The notes under the pieces are model-generated. The model was not told the origin of the DNA, made no database searches, and was given only the letters and a program-made list of their open reading frames with translations. A DNA stretch of 64,000 bases from Pseudomonas sp. MYb60 (GTDB lineage Bacteria; Pseudomonadota; Gammaproteobacteria; Pseudomonadales; Pseudomonadaceae), in the NCBI RefSeq assembly GCF_002979555.1, contig NZ_PCOZ01000009.1:62001-126000 (forward strand), written 5' to 3'. The translations under genes and the position numbers were made by a program. Shown one piece after another: positions 17,503-26,178 of this stretch; the stretch's first letter is position 1, and every line of letters starts with the position of its first letter.

Positions 17503-17805
17503 CTACGGGTCGAATGAATCGCACAGCAGCTCCAACAACTCATTCGCCAGGGCCGCCGCTTCTTGTCGATAGTCGAAGTTCCAGCGGCACGACCAGTTAT
17601 CAGGCTTTCCCTCATCCTCCCATTGCGCCAATGCAAGCGCGTTGAGTATTTCCAGCTCGAACCAAACACGCTGCCAAGCGACGGCGTCCTGGACTGACGC
17701 TGTGTCTTGCCACAGGAATTCTGTTTGCACGACAAATGCCGACCATGCAAACAGATCCTCTGAGGCTCGCTCACCGATCATTCGGAAGTATTTTGCGCTA
17801 GCCAA
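17503..17805 (-). CDS. Hypothetical cargo protein
   Basis: 100 residues starting at TTG 17805 (MASAKYFRMIGERASEDLFA), with AAGGAA seven bases upstream. Trp-rich, helical, soluble. No domain recognised. It follows the lipoprotein gene and precedes DUF1652 with small gaps, so it may be co-transcribed with them. Confidence 0.6.
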   Translation of the reverse strand: MASAKYFRMIGERASEDLFAWSAFVVQTEFLWQDTASVQDAVAWQRVWFELEILNALALAQWEDEGKPDNWSCRWNFDYRQEAAALANELLELLCDSFDP

Positions 17806-17834
17806 TCAACGATTCCTTGTAGTCGTTTACCTGT

Positions 17835-18437
17835 TTAGTAAACGTCTATCCCCGGATAGAGATCCGCGGGTGGACGATAATTGGGGTTCTCAAAGCTGCT
17901 GTTCTCGTAATGGGTTTTGGCCGTAGGTCCATCGTCGTTATAGGTCACCTGCGGGTTTGGCGTGAGATGCCAACCGTTTCCTTCCTTGTCGCGCTCGATC
18001 AGTGATGCGTATAACCTACAGTTGCCTGATGAGCCGGATGTCAGCCTGAACTGGTAATAGCGTCCGGCTTGGGGCGTGAACTTCGTCGAGACATAGCAGG
18101 AACGAGTGCGTGTCCCCTCCCAGAATAGATCCACTTGCGTTTCGATACCGGGTCGGATCTGCGTTTCGTAATAGTCCCATGTAAGGTCTTGCCCTGCCTT
18201 TGGCATGCCCACGTCCTGTGTGTGTGTGAATGGCAGGGGGCCGGTGCGAACGGCGCCGCCCGAACGTTTGCCGTTTTCGTATTGGTAAATTTCGGCGTGC
18301 TGCGTGTAGTCGACGATACGTACCCAGGCAGGGTTGGGCTCGTTTTCGGGCGCGGTAAAGTAGTTGGTATGGGGCAAAAACTGGCAGCCTGCGAACAACG
18401 GCAATGCAAGCAGGCAGAGCAGAGGGCGTATCGACAT
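17835..18437 (-). CDS. Lipoprotein
   Basis: 200 residues. Signal peptide MSIRPLLCLLALPLFAGC with lipobox (Cys at about 18). Mature part about 180 residues, beta-rich with two pairs of Cys (RSCYVST, GNCRLY). No known domain. First gene of the minus-strand cargo block; likely displayed in the envelope of the lysogen. Function unknown. Confidence 0.75.
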   Translation of the reverse strand: MSIRPLLCLLALPLFAGCQFLPHTNYFTAPENEPNPAWVRIVDYTQHAEIYQYENGKRSGGAVRTGPLPFTHTQDVGMPKAGQDLTWDYYETQIRPGIETQVDLFWEGTRTRSCYVSTKFTPQAGRYYQFRLTSGSSGNCRLYASLIERDKEGNGWHLTPNPQVTYNDDGPTAKTHYENSSFENPNYRPPADLYPGIDVY

Positions 18438-18806
18438 GAAGCCTTTCCTTTTGCGGAGTCAGGGTTACAGACCGCAAAAGAGAAGGCGCATTGCGTAAAG
18501 GTTGAAAATTTTGTGGCTGAATCGTCGCGACGATATCGGTTTCAACAGGCTGCTTTCGGCCCGGCACACATGATTTAACGTGCGGGTGCAAAGCGCCAGC
18601 GGTAAAACTGCAATGGGTCGAATGGCCGGTCATGACTGACTGCTTTTGGCCGATTGCTGCCTTTCGCGAACGACAGCTTAGGGTCGAAAGCGGACGCGCA
18701 ACATGCTATCGACCTGGCCGGGCATCCAGCGTGGATGGAATGCCAGTGGAATCTGATCTGGAAGCGATAGTAGCCTCCGCCAACTCAAAGTCGGCCAGGA
18801 GGCCCT
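18438..18806. other. Divergent intergenic region of the cargo block
   Basis: About 370 bases between the lipoprotein gene (left) and the plus-strand cargo gene (right). It contains the dispersed repeat at 18627-18686 and presumably two divergent promoters. No gene seen. Confidence 0.5.
18627..18686. repeat. Dispersed Pseudomonas palindromic repeat, copy 3
   Basis: Starts TCATGACTGACTGCTTTTGG and continues with CCGATTGCTGCCTTTCGCG and GGGTCGAAAGCGG; outer arms ACTGCTTT / AAAGCGG pair imperfectly. It lies on the other side of the lipoprotein-DUF1652-receiver block from copy 2. Confidence 0.55.
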
Positions 18807-19406
18807 ATGTCCTCGCTCTTGTTCTACACGGATGAAAACGAAGCAATTGTAGCCACTGACACGCTTTTACATTATTCCGTCGACACGCCCCCAGGGTTGG
18901 CCAGCAAAGCCATCTCGATCCCGCACATCCGTATGATCATTGCCGGCACGGGATCGGCCCTGCTTTTCAATCGATGGATCGGCCTTGTGAATAACCAAGG
19001 TTTTGCCCTCAATGTAGATGCGGTCGATGCACATGCCACCCAGGAGCTTCAGGCCCTCTGGAGCGAACTGAATCACCATGTTCCCGCCCTCCAAGACCAA
19101 ACTGCAACGATCTATCACTTCGGGATTTCCGACGACTCGGGAAAGGTCCATGGATTCGCATACCGTTCTGGGTCGGACTTCAAATCCGAGCGTTTGGATT
19201 ATGGGCTTGGCGTAAAGCCAGAGCTTATGGACAAATCGGGAATAAATTGGAATTCGTTCCCTGCGTGTGCGCCTGACATCATGCGTGCCCAGTCGCGACA
19301 GGAGGATGAAAAGTCCGGTGATCGCGTTTATATAGGCGGGACGACAGAGGTCATTCATCTAACAAAAGACGGATTTTCGATCTATTCGCTGGGCGGTTTT
19401 GACTGA
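18807..19406 (+). CDS. Plus-strand cargo protein, possibly Ntn-hydrolase-like
   Basis: 199 residues, soluble. The ribosome site is a full AGGAGG four bases before the ATG. The layout (EAIVATDTLLHYS, then SKAISIPHIRMIIAGTGS, then KVHGFAYRSG and VYIGGTTEVIHL) resembles the strand order of proteasome-type Ntn hydrolases, but no processed Thr or Ser is obvious, so this is a weak guess. It runs against the late operon and overlaps the end of tail gene K by 25 bases, typical of a moron gene. Confidence 0.7.
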   Translation: MSSLLFYTDENEAIVATDTLLHYSVDTPPGLASKAISIPHIRMIIAGTGSALLFNRWIGLVNNQGFALNVDAVDAHATQELQALWSELNHHVPALQDQTATIYHFGISDDSGKVHGFAYRSGSDFKSERLDYGLGVKPELMDKSGINWNSFPACAPDIMRAQSRQEDEKSGDRVYIGGTTEVIHLTKDGFSIYSLGGFD

Positions 19407-20155
19407 GCATCTTTGTGCCTGAGGATCAGGCGTGTCCGGTCATGCCAGGGACCGCCGTAGACGATGATCTCGGACGGCCTGCCGTAAAGATGGTGCAGCA
19501 GGAACGGGCCTGGGCCGTAAGTGCCTGACTCTTCACTAGGTAGCGACGGATCAGCGCCCAGGTAGATCCCAGCATGATTCGGGTGAACCGTCCGACCGAC
19601 GTGCATGACGATCAGATCACCGCGCTGCGGCTGGTCCACCCTCACGAATCCAGCAGCCTCGTAATGCTGCTCGTACAGACTGGCGTTCTCCGCCTTCTCC
19701 CACCAGCCATCGGTGCGCTGGAAGGCTTCAAACTCAACCCCCCACTGCCGCAGATACCAGTCAACGCAAACCTGCCAGCAGTCCCAGGCACCGTGTACAA
19801 ACGGACGCTTGAGCAGTGGCGTATGTCCGGTTGGCGTGATCGTACGCAGATCGCCCTCGGGCCAACTCAAAATGTGCCAGGGCAAGGCCGTGGCCTCGCA
19901 CATGGCCAGGTCATGCGGCGACGGCCTGCTGGTCGCATCCGGGTGCGAGTGAACGATACCGATCACCTCACCCAAATCTTCCGCAGCAGCATAGTCTTCA
20001 GGATCAAGTCGAAACTCTTCGCTTGGCTCGGTCGAGATGTTCCGGCACGGGAAATACTTCTGCGCCCGGCCGACAGTCAGCAGCAGGCCACAGCACTCGC
20101 GTGGATACTCCGCCGCCGCATGCGCCTGGATAGCCGCAATGATGTGTTTTCGCAT
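19382..20155 (-). CDS. K: Tail assembly protein K (JAMM + NlpC/P60)
   Basis: 257 residues. N-terminal JAB/JAMM metalloprotease-like domain with Glu20 and HSHPDATSRPSPHDL (His69, His71, Asp82). C-terminal NlpC/P60-type peptidase with Cys in AWDCWQVCVDWY and a His in HPNHAGIYLG. As in lambda gpK it is thought to act in tail tip assembly and peptidoglycan entry. Expected to precede I directly, but a cargo block separates them here. Confidence 0.92.
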   Translation of the reverse strand: MRKHIIAAIQAHAAAEYPRECCGLLLTVGRAQKYFPCRNISTEPSEEFRLDPEDYAAAEDLGEVIGIVHSHPDATSRPSPHDLAMCEATALPWHILSWPEGDLRTITPTGHTPLLKRPFVHGAWDCWQVCVDWYLRQWGVEFEAFQRTDGWWEKAENASLYEQHYEAAGFVRVDQPQRGDLIVMHVGRTVHPNHAGIYLGADPSLPSEESGTYGPGPFLLHHLYGRPSEIIVYGGPWHDRTRLILRHKDAQSKPPSE

Positions 20156-20169
20156 TATTCGCGCCCACT

Positions 20170-20192
20170 AAAAAGGGCGCCGTAGCGCCCTT
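20170..20192 (-). terminator. Terminator-like hairpin after the HNH gene
   Basis: Minus-strand AAGGGCGC-TACG-GCGCCCTT followed by TTT. Directly after the stop of the HNH gene; it would limit transcription from the HNH gene into K. Confidence 0.75.
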
Positions 20193-20195
20193 GGG

Positions 20196-20978
20196 TTAAG
20201 CAGATATTTTTCTGGATCGCGGTGGCGCAAGTAATGCTCTACCTACAATCCCCGCCTTCACTCTATTGCGCATGGTGGCGGAATCGACCCCAGCAATTTT
20301 TGCCCACTCTACAAGTGTGCGCTCCTCACCATCGATCACCGCTGTAGCGTTATGCTTGCGTACAGGCAAGGAAGCAGCTTCGTCAGGAGTCATCCCAGCA
20401 TTGAGGCGGTTATAGAACGTAGACTCTTTTATCCCCGCCTCGCGCCAAACACCGGCAATATGCTTCTGGCTACCAAGGCGCGCGACAATTGCATTGTTCC
20501 GCTTATGCTGGCCCTGGCCGAGCGCATCAGTCCATCGGCAGTTTCCTGGCTCGTAATCGCCATTCTCATCAAGCCGATCGATGCTCTGGCCTTTCTCCTT
20601 CGTTCCCATCCCAGCGACGAATCCTGCAATGTCTCGCCACTCATCACACACCTGAATGCCTCGACCTCCATAATCTTTGAAATCTTTGGAATCGGGGTTG
20701 TAGCAGCGAGCGATCATCGCTTTCCATGTGCCGTAGGCAGAGTGCCTATGTAGCCCGTGGCTGGTGTGGGTTTCCTTTACGCGCATCCTCATAAAGCAGC
20801 CGCAAGACACCTGCACGCCACATACGAGCGCAGATCTTTGGACGACTCGGGAATTGCCGCATACGCACTGGCAGTTCCAAAGACTGACCCTGTAGGGTCT
20901 ATCGTTTGGCGCTTGGCTAATGACCGTGAGCCTGCCGAACTGCAAGCCCACCAAATCTTTTGGGTATTTCATCTTCAA
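20196..20978 (-). CDS. HNH/AP2-type homing endonuclease-like protein
   Basis: 260 residues. N-terminal Cys pairs (NCQCVCGN, VSCGCF), then HRHSAYGTWKAMIARCYNPD, YGGRGIQVCDEWRD and SIDRLDENGDYEPGNCRW, the sequence pattern of phage HNH/AP2-type free-standing endonucleases, with the C-terminal two copies of a small helix-turn-helix-like repeat (HIAGVWREAGIKESTFYNRL and TLVEWAKIAGVDSATMRNRV). It sits between tail genes L and K, with a spacer before it and its own hairpin after, so it is a mobile insertion and not a tail gene. Confidence 0.8.
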   Translation of the reverse strand: MKMKYPKDLVGLQFGRLTVISQAPNDRPYRVSLWNCQCVCGNSRVVQRSALVCGVQVSCGCFMRMRVKETHTSHGLHRHSAYGTWKAMIARCYNPDSKDFKDYGGRGIQVCDEWRDIAGFVAGMGTKEKGQSIDRLDENGDYEPGNCRWTDALGQGQHKRNNAIVARLGSQKHIAGVWREAGIKESTFYNRLNAGMTPDEAASLPVRKHNATAVIDGEERTLVEWAKIAGVDSATMRNRVKAGIVGRALLAPPRSRKISA

Positions 20979-21076
20979 ATCACACCCTTAAAGCGTGAGA
21001 CCCAACTGAAGAAGAGTGGCGGGTCGGTTAGGTGTCGACTTTTCGGGTTGCATGCCCTAGCCACAAGGCAATTCTA

Positions 21077-21829
21077 CTATGATCTGGACACGAGGCTCAC
21101 TGCTGGAAATCCCCCAAATCCCAATTCTTCGTTCTCGCCGAAGCGCAGCTTGCAGGACGACAGGCAGCCCTTGCACTGGTCTAGTGCCGGGTCATCCGTG
21201 GGATTGTCCTCGTCGTCGAACATGGCCTCGCCGGTATAGCCGCAGTCCGGCCCGCGATAGCCATTGGTCATGGCCCAGTGGCAGAAGGTCGTCATCTGCC
21301 GGCCGGGAAGTCCGTGGTTGTCGATCTCGCCCGGGGAGGACAGCTCCCAGACCACCGCCTCGCCGTCCTCGCTGGTTTTCTGGTCGATGTACCAGATTTC
21401 CAGCGCCTCCTGGGTCGGGTCGGCAGTTGGATTCCCTTCGGGGTAGTTTGCCGCGTCCAGGTATTGGGCCAGCGTCTCACGGACCGTCAGCTTGAACTTG
21501 AGCATGTCCTCGAAGGCCAGGCACAGCGCCGTGACTCGACCATTCACGTTGCCGGCGGCAAAAGTCGGCCGAGAGGCGGTGCCGTCGCTGCTTGAGGAAA
21601 TACCCTCAATCTGCACCGGCCAGGCTGCGTACTCTTGGCCTTGCCACCAAATCGATTTCGCCGGGAGATCCTCGTCCGAGTGTTCGTAGAGCAACAATTC
21701 TTCGGGCGTATGCGGTATGGCGTGCCCATGGAAGCGCAGGTAATCGGCGCCATACTCGGTCCCGTCTATTTCAAACAGGCGAATCTCGCCGCCGGGCTCC
21801 AGTTTCTGGATGTCCGTGATCAGTGCCAT
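21077..21829 (-). CDS. L: Minor tail protein L
   Basis: 250 residues. MALITDIQKLEPGGEIRLFE at the N-terminus and a C-terminal Cys cluster (CHWAMTNGYRGPDCGY ... LDQCKGCLSSCKLRFG) as in lambda gpL, which is an iron-sulfur tail tip protein with four conserved Cys. The end GFPAVSLVS is also typical. Follows M by eleven bases. Confidence 0.92.
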   Translation of the reverse strand: MALITDIQKLEPGGEIRLFEIDGTEYGADYLRFHGHAIPHTPEELLLYEHSDEDLPAKSIWWQGQEYAAWPVQIEGISSSSDGTASRPTFAAGNVNGRVTALCLAFEDMLKFKLTVRETLAQYLDAANYPEGNPTADPTQEALEIWYIDQKTSEDGEAVVWELSSPGEIDNHGLPGRQMTTFCHWAMTNGYRGPDCGYTGEAMFDDEDNPTDDPALDQCKGCLSSCKLRFGENEELGFGGFPAVSLVSRS

Positions 21830-21840
21830 GGGCGATTATC

Positions 21841-22179
21841 TCAAGGGTGAAAGGTTTGTTCGAAGGTCGCGGTGATGGCGTAAACCTGGCCGCCGCGGTG
21901 CACAGGCTTGTAGCCGGAGCACTTATAGAGACCAAGCTCGCCGAGGGGCGGCTCCCAGAAGAAACCCTTTGCCCCCTTGTGCCGATCGAGGAAGGTCATG
22001 ATGTCCTTGATGCGTCCCTTCAGGCCGGTGAAGGTCACCGGCCAGGACTGTGACCGGTTGTTGATTCCATCCTCAACCGACTGGGCATATCCATCGCCGA
22101 ATTGCTTGGTGCGGACGCGTTGAGTGATCTCGCCCTCCGCTCCCTTCTCCGTTGCCCAGGTGAACCGTTCAATTGCCAT
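21841..22179 (-). CDS. M: Minor tail protein M
   Basis: 112 residues; pattern FTWATEKGAEGEITQRVRTKQFGDGYAQ near the start and a YAITATFEQTFHP end, both typical of phage minor tail protein M. Tail tip component, placed between tape measure and L as in lambda. Confidence 0.92.
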   Translation of the reverse strand: MAIERFTWATEKGAEGEITQRVRTKQFGDGYAQSVEDGINNRSQSWPVTFTGLKGRIKDIMTFLDRHKGAKGFFWEPPLGELGLYKCSGYKPVHRGGQVYAITATFEQTFHP

Positions 22180-22182
22180 AGA

Positions 22183-25100
22183 TCACCCTTTTACGTTTCG
22201 GCTGCTGATGCCGCCCTGGCGCCATGATTTGGCGATTTCTTCGACTGCGACCTGCCGGGTTCGCGTCTCCATGTTGCGCTGGAAGGTCTCGGCGTCGAAC
22301 TCGGCGCCGTCCGGCCGCCCCGCCTCTTGGTCGCTCATGATGATCGGCATGCTCAACCTGAGGTTCACGCCCCCGCCTCCGCTGCCAACCGCCATGACGC
22401 CAAGCTTGCCGCCGGATGTCCGGGCCAGCGGCATGATCGCCTCTTCCCCAGCCTCACCCATTACACCGGTTTTGCCGTTGGCCATACCGAACGCCGTGGG
22501 CTTGCTGACGATGGAGTTGGTGAAGGCGCCGCCGTCGGCGAACATCTGCACACCGCCCGACCACGCCCCACCCAGCGCCTGAGGAAAGTAAGTGCTGGAG
22601 TAGCCAGCCTGCGACGCGCCAAGGTTCGACGACGTAGCACCCGCAGACCCAGCCGCCATACCGTTACCGCTGCCGGAACTGCCGCCGAAGTAACTCGCTG
22701 CTGCCCCCACCAGACTGCCCAGCAGTGCCGAACTTGCCTGGCGTGTAGCGATACGCGCCATGTCCGCCAATATGGACTTGGTGAAGTCGGCAAACGACAG
22801 CTTCCCGGTCATGGCGAAGTTGACGACGGCATCTTCCATGGAACTGAAGGCGTTGCCGAAAAGCGACTTGGTCTGGCCGGCAACATCCCGCGCCGAATCC
22901 AGATAGTTGTCCCACGCCGCCGTAGCGCCATTGGTCCAATCGCCCTGGGCAGCCTCCACATCGGCATAGTTCTGCCGGATCTGGTCGGTGGCTTTCTTAT
23001 TCGCATCGGCAAGTGCCTGCGATTTGCGGGTGAACTCTTCGTCCGACATGTTGCGCGAAGGGTCGGAGCGTTGGTTTTCCAGTTCCAGTGACTGCTGAGC
23101 AAACCGATCCTGCTGGCCGTTCAGCTCACCGTTGAGCGCGTTCTGGCGATCTCCCTGGCCTACGCCCAGTACGGCGCGTTGCCCGGCCAACTCCAAGGCC
23201 CGCTGTTGCTGCCCCAGCGCCTGCACGTACGCACTGATCGCCCGCTTCTGCTTGGCGAGTCGCCCGGTCTCGTTGGCAGCCAACACTTCAAGCTGGCTAT
23301 CCGCATCCTTCTGCGCCTTGACCATCCCTGCGCGCGCGTCGGCGATCTTCTGGTCCAGCTGGATGCTCTGCGCGGCCGACGTGGTCTTCTTGCCCTTGGC
23401 GGCTTCCAGCGCGGCAATCTCGGCCTCGTAGGCTGCCGTGGTCTGGTCGAGCTGGTTTCCGATCAGCGCCTGACGCCGCAGCAGATAGTCTTCCTCGGAC
23501 AGCAGGCCGGCCTTCTGCGCTGCTTCCAGTTCCTTCTGGTAGTTTTTGTAGGTGTCGGTGATGGCTGCCAGGTCGTTCTTGGCGCTGTTGAAGCTGGTGA
23601 GATCGACTGCCGACGAACCGCCGGTTTTCGGGTCCTTGTATCGGTCCTTGATGTTCTGAATGTTTTTGGTGACCAAGCCACCCTCAAGCCGCGCATCGTT
23701 CGGGTTTGCCTTGCGAATTGTGTCCAGCCAGCCCTTGTAGTCCTCAATCTCCTTGTTTCGTTTCTGCTCGTTGGACAGTGAGGACTTGGTGAGCGAGTCG
23801 ACTTTTTCACCGGCGACGATGGCCGCCTGCTGGGCCTTACCCTGATCATCGAAGTATTTAACGCGAGCATCATCCGCATCGCGTTGTAGCGTGAGCAAGT
23901 TGATCTGCGCCTGAATTCGGGCGCGCTCCTTCGGGCTCACCTCCTGGGCGTTCATCCGCGTGCCGCCAACGTCGAACGCCTCCGAGCCAGTTAGCTTGGA
24001 CTGCAGCTCTTTGATCTGGTCGTTGTAGCTCTTCTGCCGGCCTACATCGCTGATTCCATCAAGGGCACCGCTCGCGGCACTCTTGATGCCCAGCCAAGCT
24101 CGCTCCCACAGGTTCAAGTTCTCGATCACCTGGCGGGATCTGGTTTGCACGGTGTCGGCGTAGGTCTCGGTCAACAGCTTGGTGGCGCCAATCTCGTCGC
24201 CCTGATCCTTGAGCGCAACGATCTGCGAGTACACCGAGGCAGTAAGGAAGTGATACTGCTCGTTCAGCGACTTGGCAGCGGCCACCGGGTCGTCCGCAAT
24301 TTTGACGAACTCGGCAACGGTTGCTTCAATCGATTTGCCGGTGGCCTTCTCCATAGATAGAGCCGCCTCGGCGATATCCACGAAGCTGCCGCTGGCGAGC
24401 TTTCCGCTCCCTGCCAGGGTGGCCAGTACGTCAGCCGCCGCCCCCGTTGTGCCGACAACCGCGGCAACCTGGCGCGCCATATCACTTAACTGGCCGGAGG
24501 TAGTCCCGGCAAAGTTGCCGGTCAGCGTCAACGCTTTGTTGAACGCATCCGTTTCTTTGTTGCCGCTGTAGTAGGCGTACGCGAGCCCACCGATGGCAGC
24601 GGCGACCAAACCAATCGGCGCTACCAGCGCCAGCAGCGAACCAGCAGACGCACCAGCACCCGCGCCCAGTTGAGCCACGGCACGCACGCCACTGCCCCAA
24701 TCACCCGACGACAGCGCATTGCCGAGTTGAACGACGTTTTCCTGCGCTTGGCGGGTGCCGAGCCGCAGTTTGTCGAAACCGGTGGCCGTCTTTTCGAGCT
24801 TGGCGTAGTCCTTGTCGATCTTGCCGAGTGCTTTGTTGTAGTCCTCCTGGCTGAGGCGTCCTTCGTCCAGGTGTTTGCCCAGCTGTTCGACCTGGGTATC
24901 CAGCTTCGCCAGTGCAGCGCGGGCCGGGTCGATGGCACCCAGCAGGCTGTTCAGGGCCTTCTGTTCGTCCAGGGCGGACTTGGCCAGGGCGATCTGCTGC
25001 TTGTCCAACTGAGCGGAGATCTTCGCCGCCTCGGCCTCGCCATAGGCGCCGGTCTTGGTCAGCTTGGCGAGAGCGTCACGCTGCTTCGCCAGGTCCTGGG

Positions 25101-25272
25101 TGGTTTTGGCACTGGTGGACAGCGACTTTTCCAGGGCCTGCATTTCGTTCATCAGCGAAACAGCGGACTGCTCGGCCCGGCCGCCAGCTTTGGTCATTTT
25201 CTCCAGGTCAGTAGCGGCCTGGACTGCATCGCCGGAATCAACCCGAATGCCCAGTTCGGCAATTGTGGTCAT
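22183..25272 (-). CDS. H: Tail tape measure protein
   Basis: 1029 residues, the longest tail gene after J. N-terminal IAELGIRVDSGDAVQAATDL and coiled coil up to about residue 190, then a hydrophobic stretch AAAIGGLAYAYYSG, more coiled coil, and a lambda-type C-terminal domain with SFADFTKSILADMARI and a Gly/Ser-rich part (AASYFGGSSGSGNG). Its length sets tail length. Preceded by a terminator-like hairpin. Confidence 0.95.
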   Translation of the reverse strand: MTTIAELGIRVDSGDAVQAATDLEKMTKAGGRAEQSAVSLMNEMQALEKSLSTSAKTTQDLAKQRDALAKLTKTGAYGEAEAAKISAQLDKQQIALAKSALDEQKALNSLLGAIDPARAALAKLDTQVEQLGKHLDEGRLSQEDYNKALGKIDKDYAKLEKTATGFDKLRLGTRQAQENVVQLGNALSSGDWGSGVRAVAQLGAGAGASAGSLLALVAPIGLVAAAIGGLAYAYYSGNKETDAFNKALTLTGNFAGTTSGQLSDMARQVAAVVGTTGAAADVLATLAGSGKLASGSFVDIAEAALSMEKATGKSIEATVAEFVKIADDPVAAAKSLNEQYHFLTASVYSQIVALKDQGDEIGATKLLTETYADTVQTRSRQVIENLNLWERAWLGIKSAASGALDGISDVGRQKSYNDQIKELQSKLTGSEAFDVGGTRMNAQEVSPKERARIQAQINLLTLQRDADDARVKYFDDQGKAQQAAIVAGEKVDSLTKSSLSNEQKRNKEIEDYKGWLDTIRKANPNDARLEGGLVTKNIQNIKDRYKDPKTGGSSAVDLTSFNSAKNDLAAITDTYKNYQKELEAAQKAGLLSEEDYLLRRQALIGNQLDQTTAAYEAEIAALEAAKGKKTTSAAQSIQLDQKIADARAGMVKAQKDADSQLEVLAANETGRLAKQKRAISAYVQALGQQQRALELAGQRAVLGVGQGDRQNALNGELNGQQDRFAQQSLELENQRSDPSRNMSDEEFTRKSQALADANKKATDQIRQNYADVEAAQGDWTNGATAAWDNYLDSARDVAGQTKSLFGNAFSSMEDAVVNFAMTGKLSFADFTKSILADMARIATRQASSALLGSLVGAAASYFGGSSGSGNGMAAGSAGATSSNLGASQAGYSSTYFPQALGGAWSGGVQMFADGGAFTNSIVSKPTAFGMANGKTGVMGEAGEEAIMPLARTSGGKLGVMAVGSGGGGVNLRLSMPIIMSDQEAGRPDGAEFDAETFQRNMETRTRQVAVEEIAKSWRQGGISSRNVKG

Positions 25273-25292
25273 GATCTGCTCCAGGCAGGCAA

Positions 25293-25318
25293 CAAAAAGC
25301 CCGCACTAGGCGGGCTTA
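25293..25318 (-). terminator. Terminator-like hairpin before the tape measure gene
   Basis: Minus-strand AAGCCCGC-CTAGT-GCGGGCTT followed by TTT. Located between the zinc-ribbon membrane gene and the tape measure gene. Confidence 0.8.
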
Positions 25319-25342
25319 AGTATAAATAGGGGAAACTACATT

Positions 25343-25789
25343 TTAAGAAGGTTGGAACCTCGTACCACAGGCGTGGCACAGCCAAGTACGACGCCATTCT
25401 TCTAATTTGTCATATTGCGCGACATTGAATTTCCAGTGGCGAACAAAGCCGATTACACCGACTGCGATAAACGCCACACCGATAAAGAATCTGCTCCAAT
25501 CGATGCCCCAGTAGGTGTTCATGAGCTTCATGCCGTCGTAAAGGATGATGGAGCCAACGCCTGCAAGAATTACGGGGCCGAGCAAGCGCTTACCGGGTGG
25601 AGGTGAAACGCTTGCGGCTAAGTCTGTCTGGTGCCTACCAGTCGTCTGGACAGTAACACTCGGGCCCATTCCGGATTGCGCTTGGTGGGTTGACCGAATC
25701 TGAGACGTACCAGCCGCGTAGATGACAGATAGAAGCTGGACGTTCTGACCTTGGCAGTGCGGACAGGCGATGGAGTTTTGACTTACCAC
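25343..25789 (-). CDS. Zinc-ribbon membrane protein (moron)
   Basis: 148 residues. N-terminal CPHCQGQNV and C-terminal CHACGTRF together form a four-Cys zinc ribbon; between them two hydrophobic segments (about residues 70-87 and 103-120). Not a tail protein by sequence; it is inserted between the GT chaperone and the tape measure and is followed by its own terminator. Likely a moron on the same strand. Function unknown. Confidence 0.7.
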   Translation of the reverse strand: MVSQNSIACPHCQGQNVQLLSVIYAAGTSQIRSTHQAQSGMGPSVTVQTTGRHQTDLAASVSPPPGKRLLGPVILAGVGSIILYDGMKLMNTYWGIDWSRFFIGVAFIAVGVIGFVRHWKFNVAQYDKLEEWRRTWLCHACGTRFQPS

Positions 25790-25867
25790 AAACTCATTCC
25801 TTTGAATTAATAGGGAGCCCTTATTTTAAAGCAGCAATGACGATTCTTGCACCTAGTGGCACTTTGC

Positions 25868-26178
25868 TCACTCTGCCTCTGCCATAACGCGCAGGGCTTC
25901 CCCCTCCAGCACTTGAAGATCAGGAAAGATTGCAGCGAGTTTCTTTTTCTTGATGCCGAGGAAACCGGCCACGTCGCGTATGCAGCTGTAGTCGAGACCG
26001 ATCGCGCCGCCGGCGCCTGCTCGCCACTGGGTGGACATGCGGTTGAAAAGGAGGAAGGCCGGCCAGTTGCATGGCCAGACCTCCACTTCCTCAACCAGAT
26101 CATCAAGGGCAAGGCCGAACATGCCGATAATCGCGTCGGGCACGCTTGGCGAGTACATGGCGCGGGCAGCGTCGGTCA
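25868..26178 (-). CDS. Tail chaperone T part (DUF1799), made by -1 frameshift
   Basis: Frame open after the slippery site at 26179-26185; the stand-alone ATG at 26156-26158 gives 96 residues (MYSPSVPDAIIGMFGLAL) of the DUF1799 type (WPENWPAFLLF-like segment WPCNWPAFLLFNRM). In the frame after a -1 slip the ribosome reads seven codons (LTDAARA) and then this ATG in frame, so the product is a G-T fusion, as in lambda gpGT. The T part binds the tail tube protein while the G part binds the tape measure in the lambda model. Confidence 0.85.
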
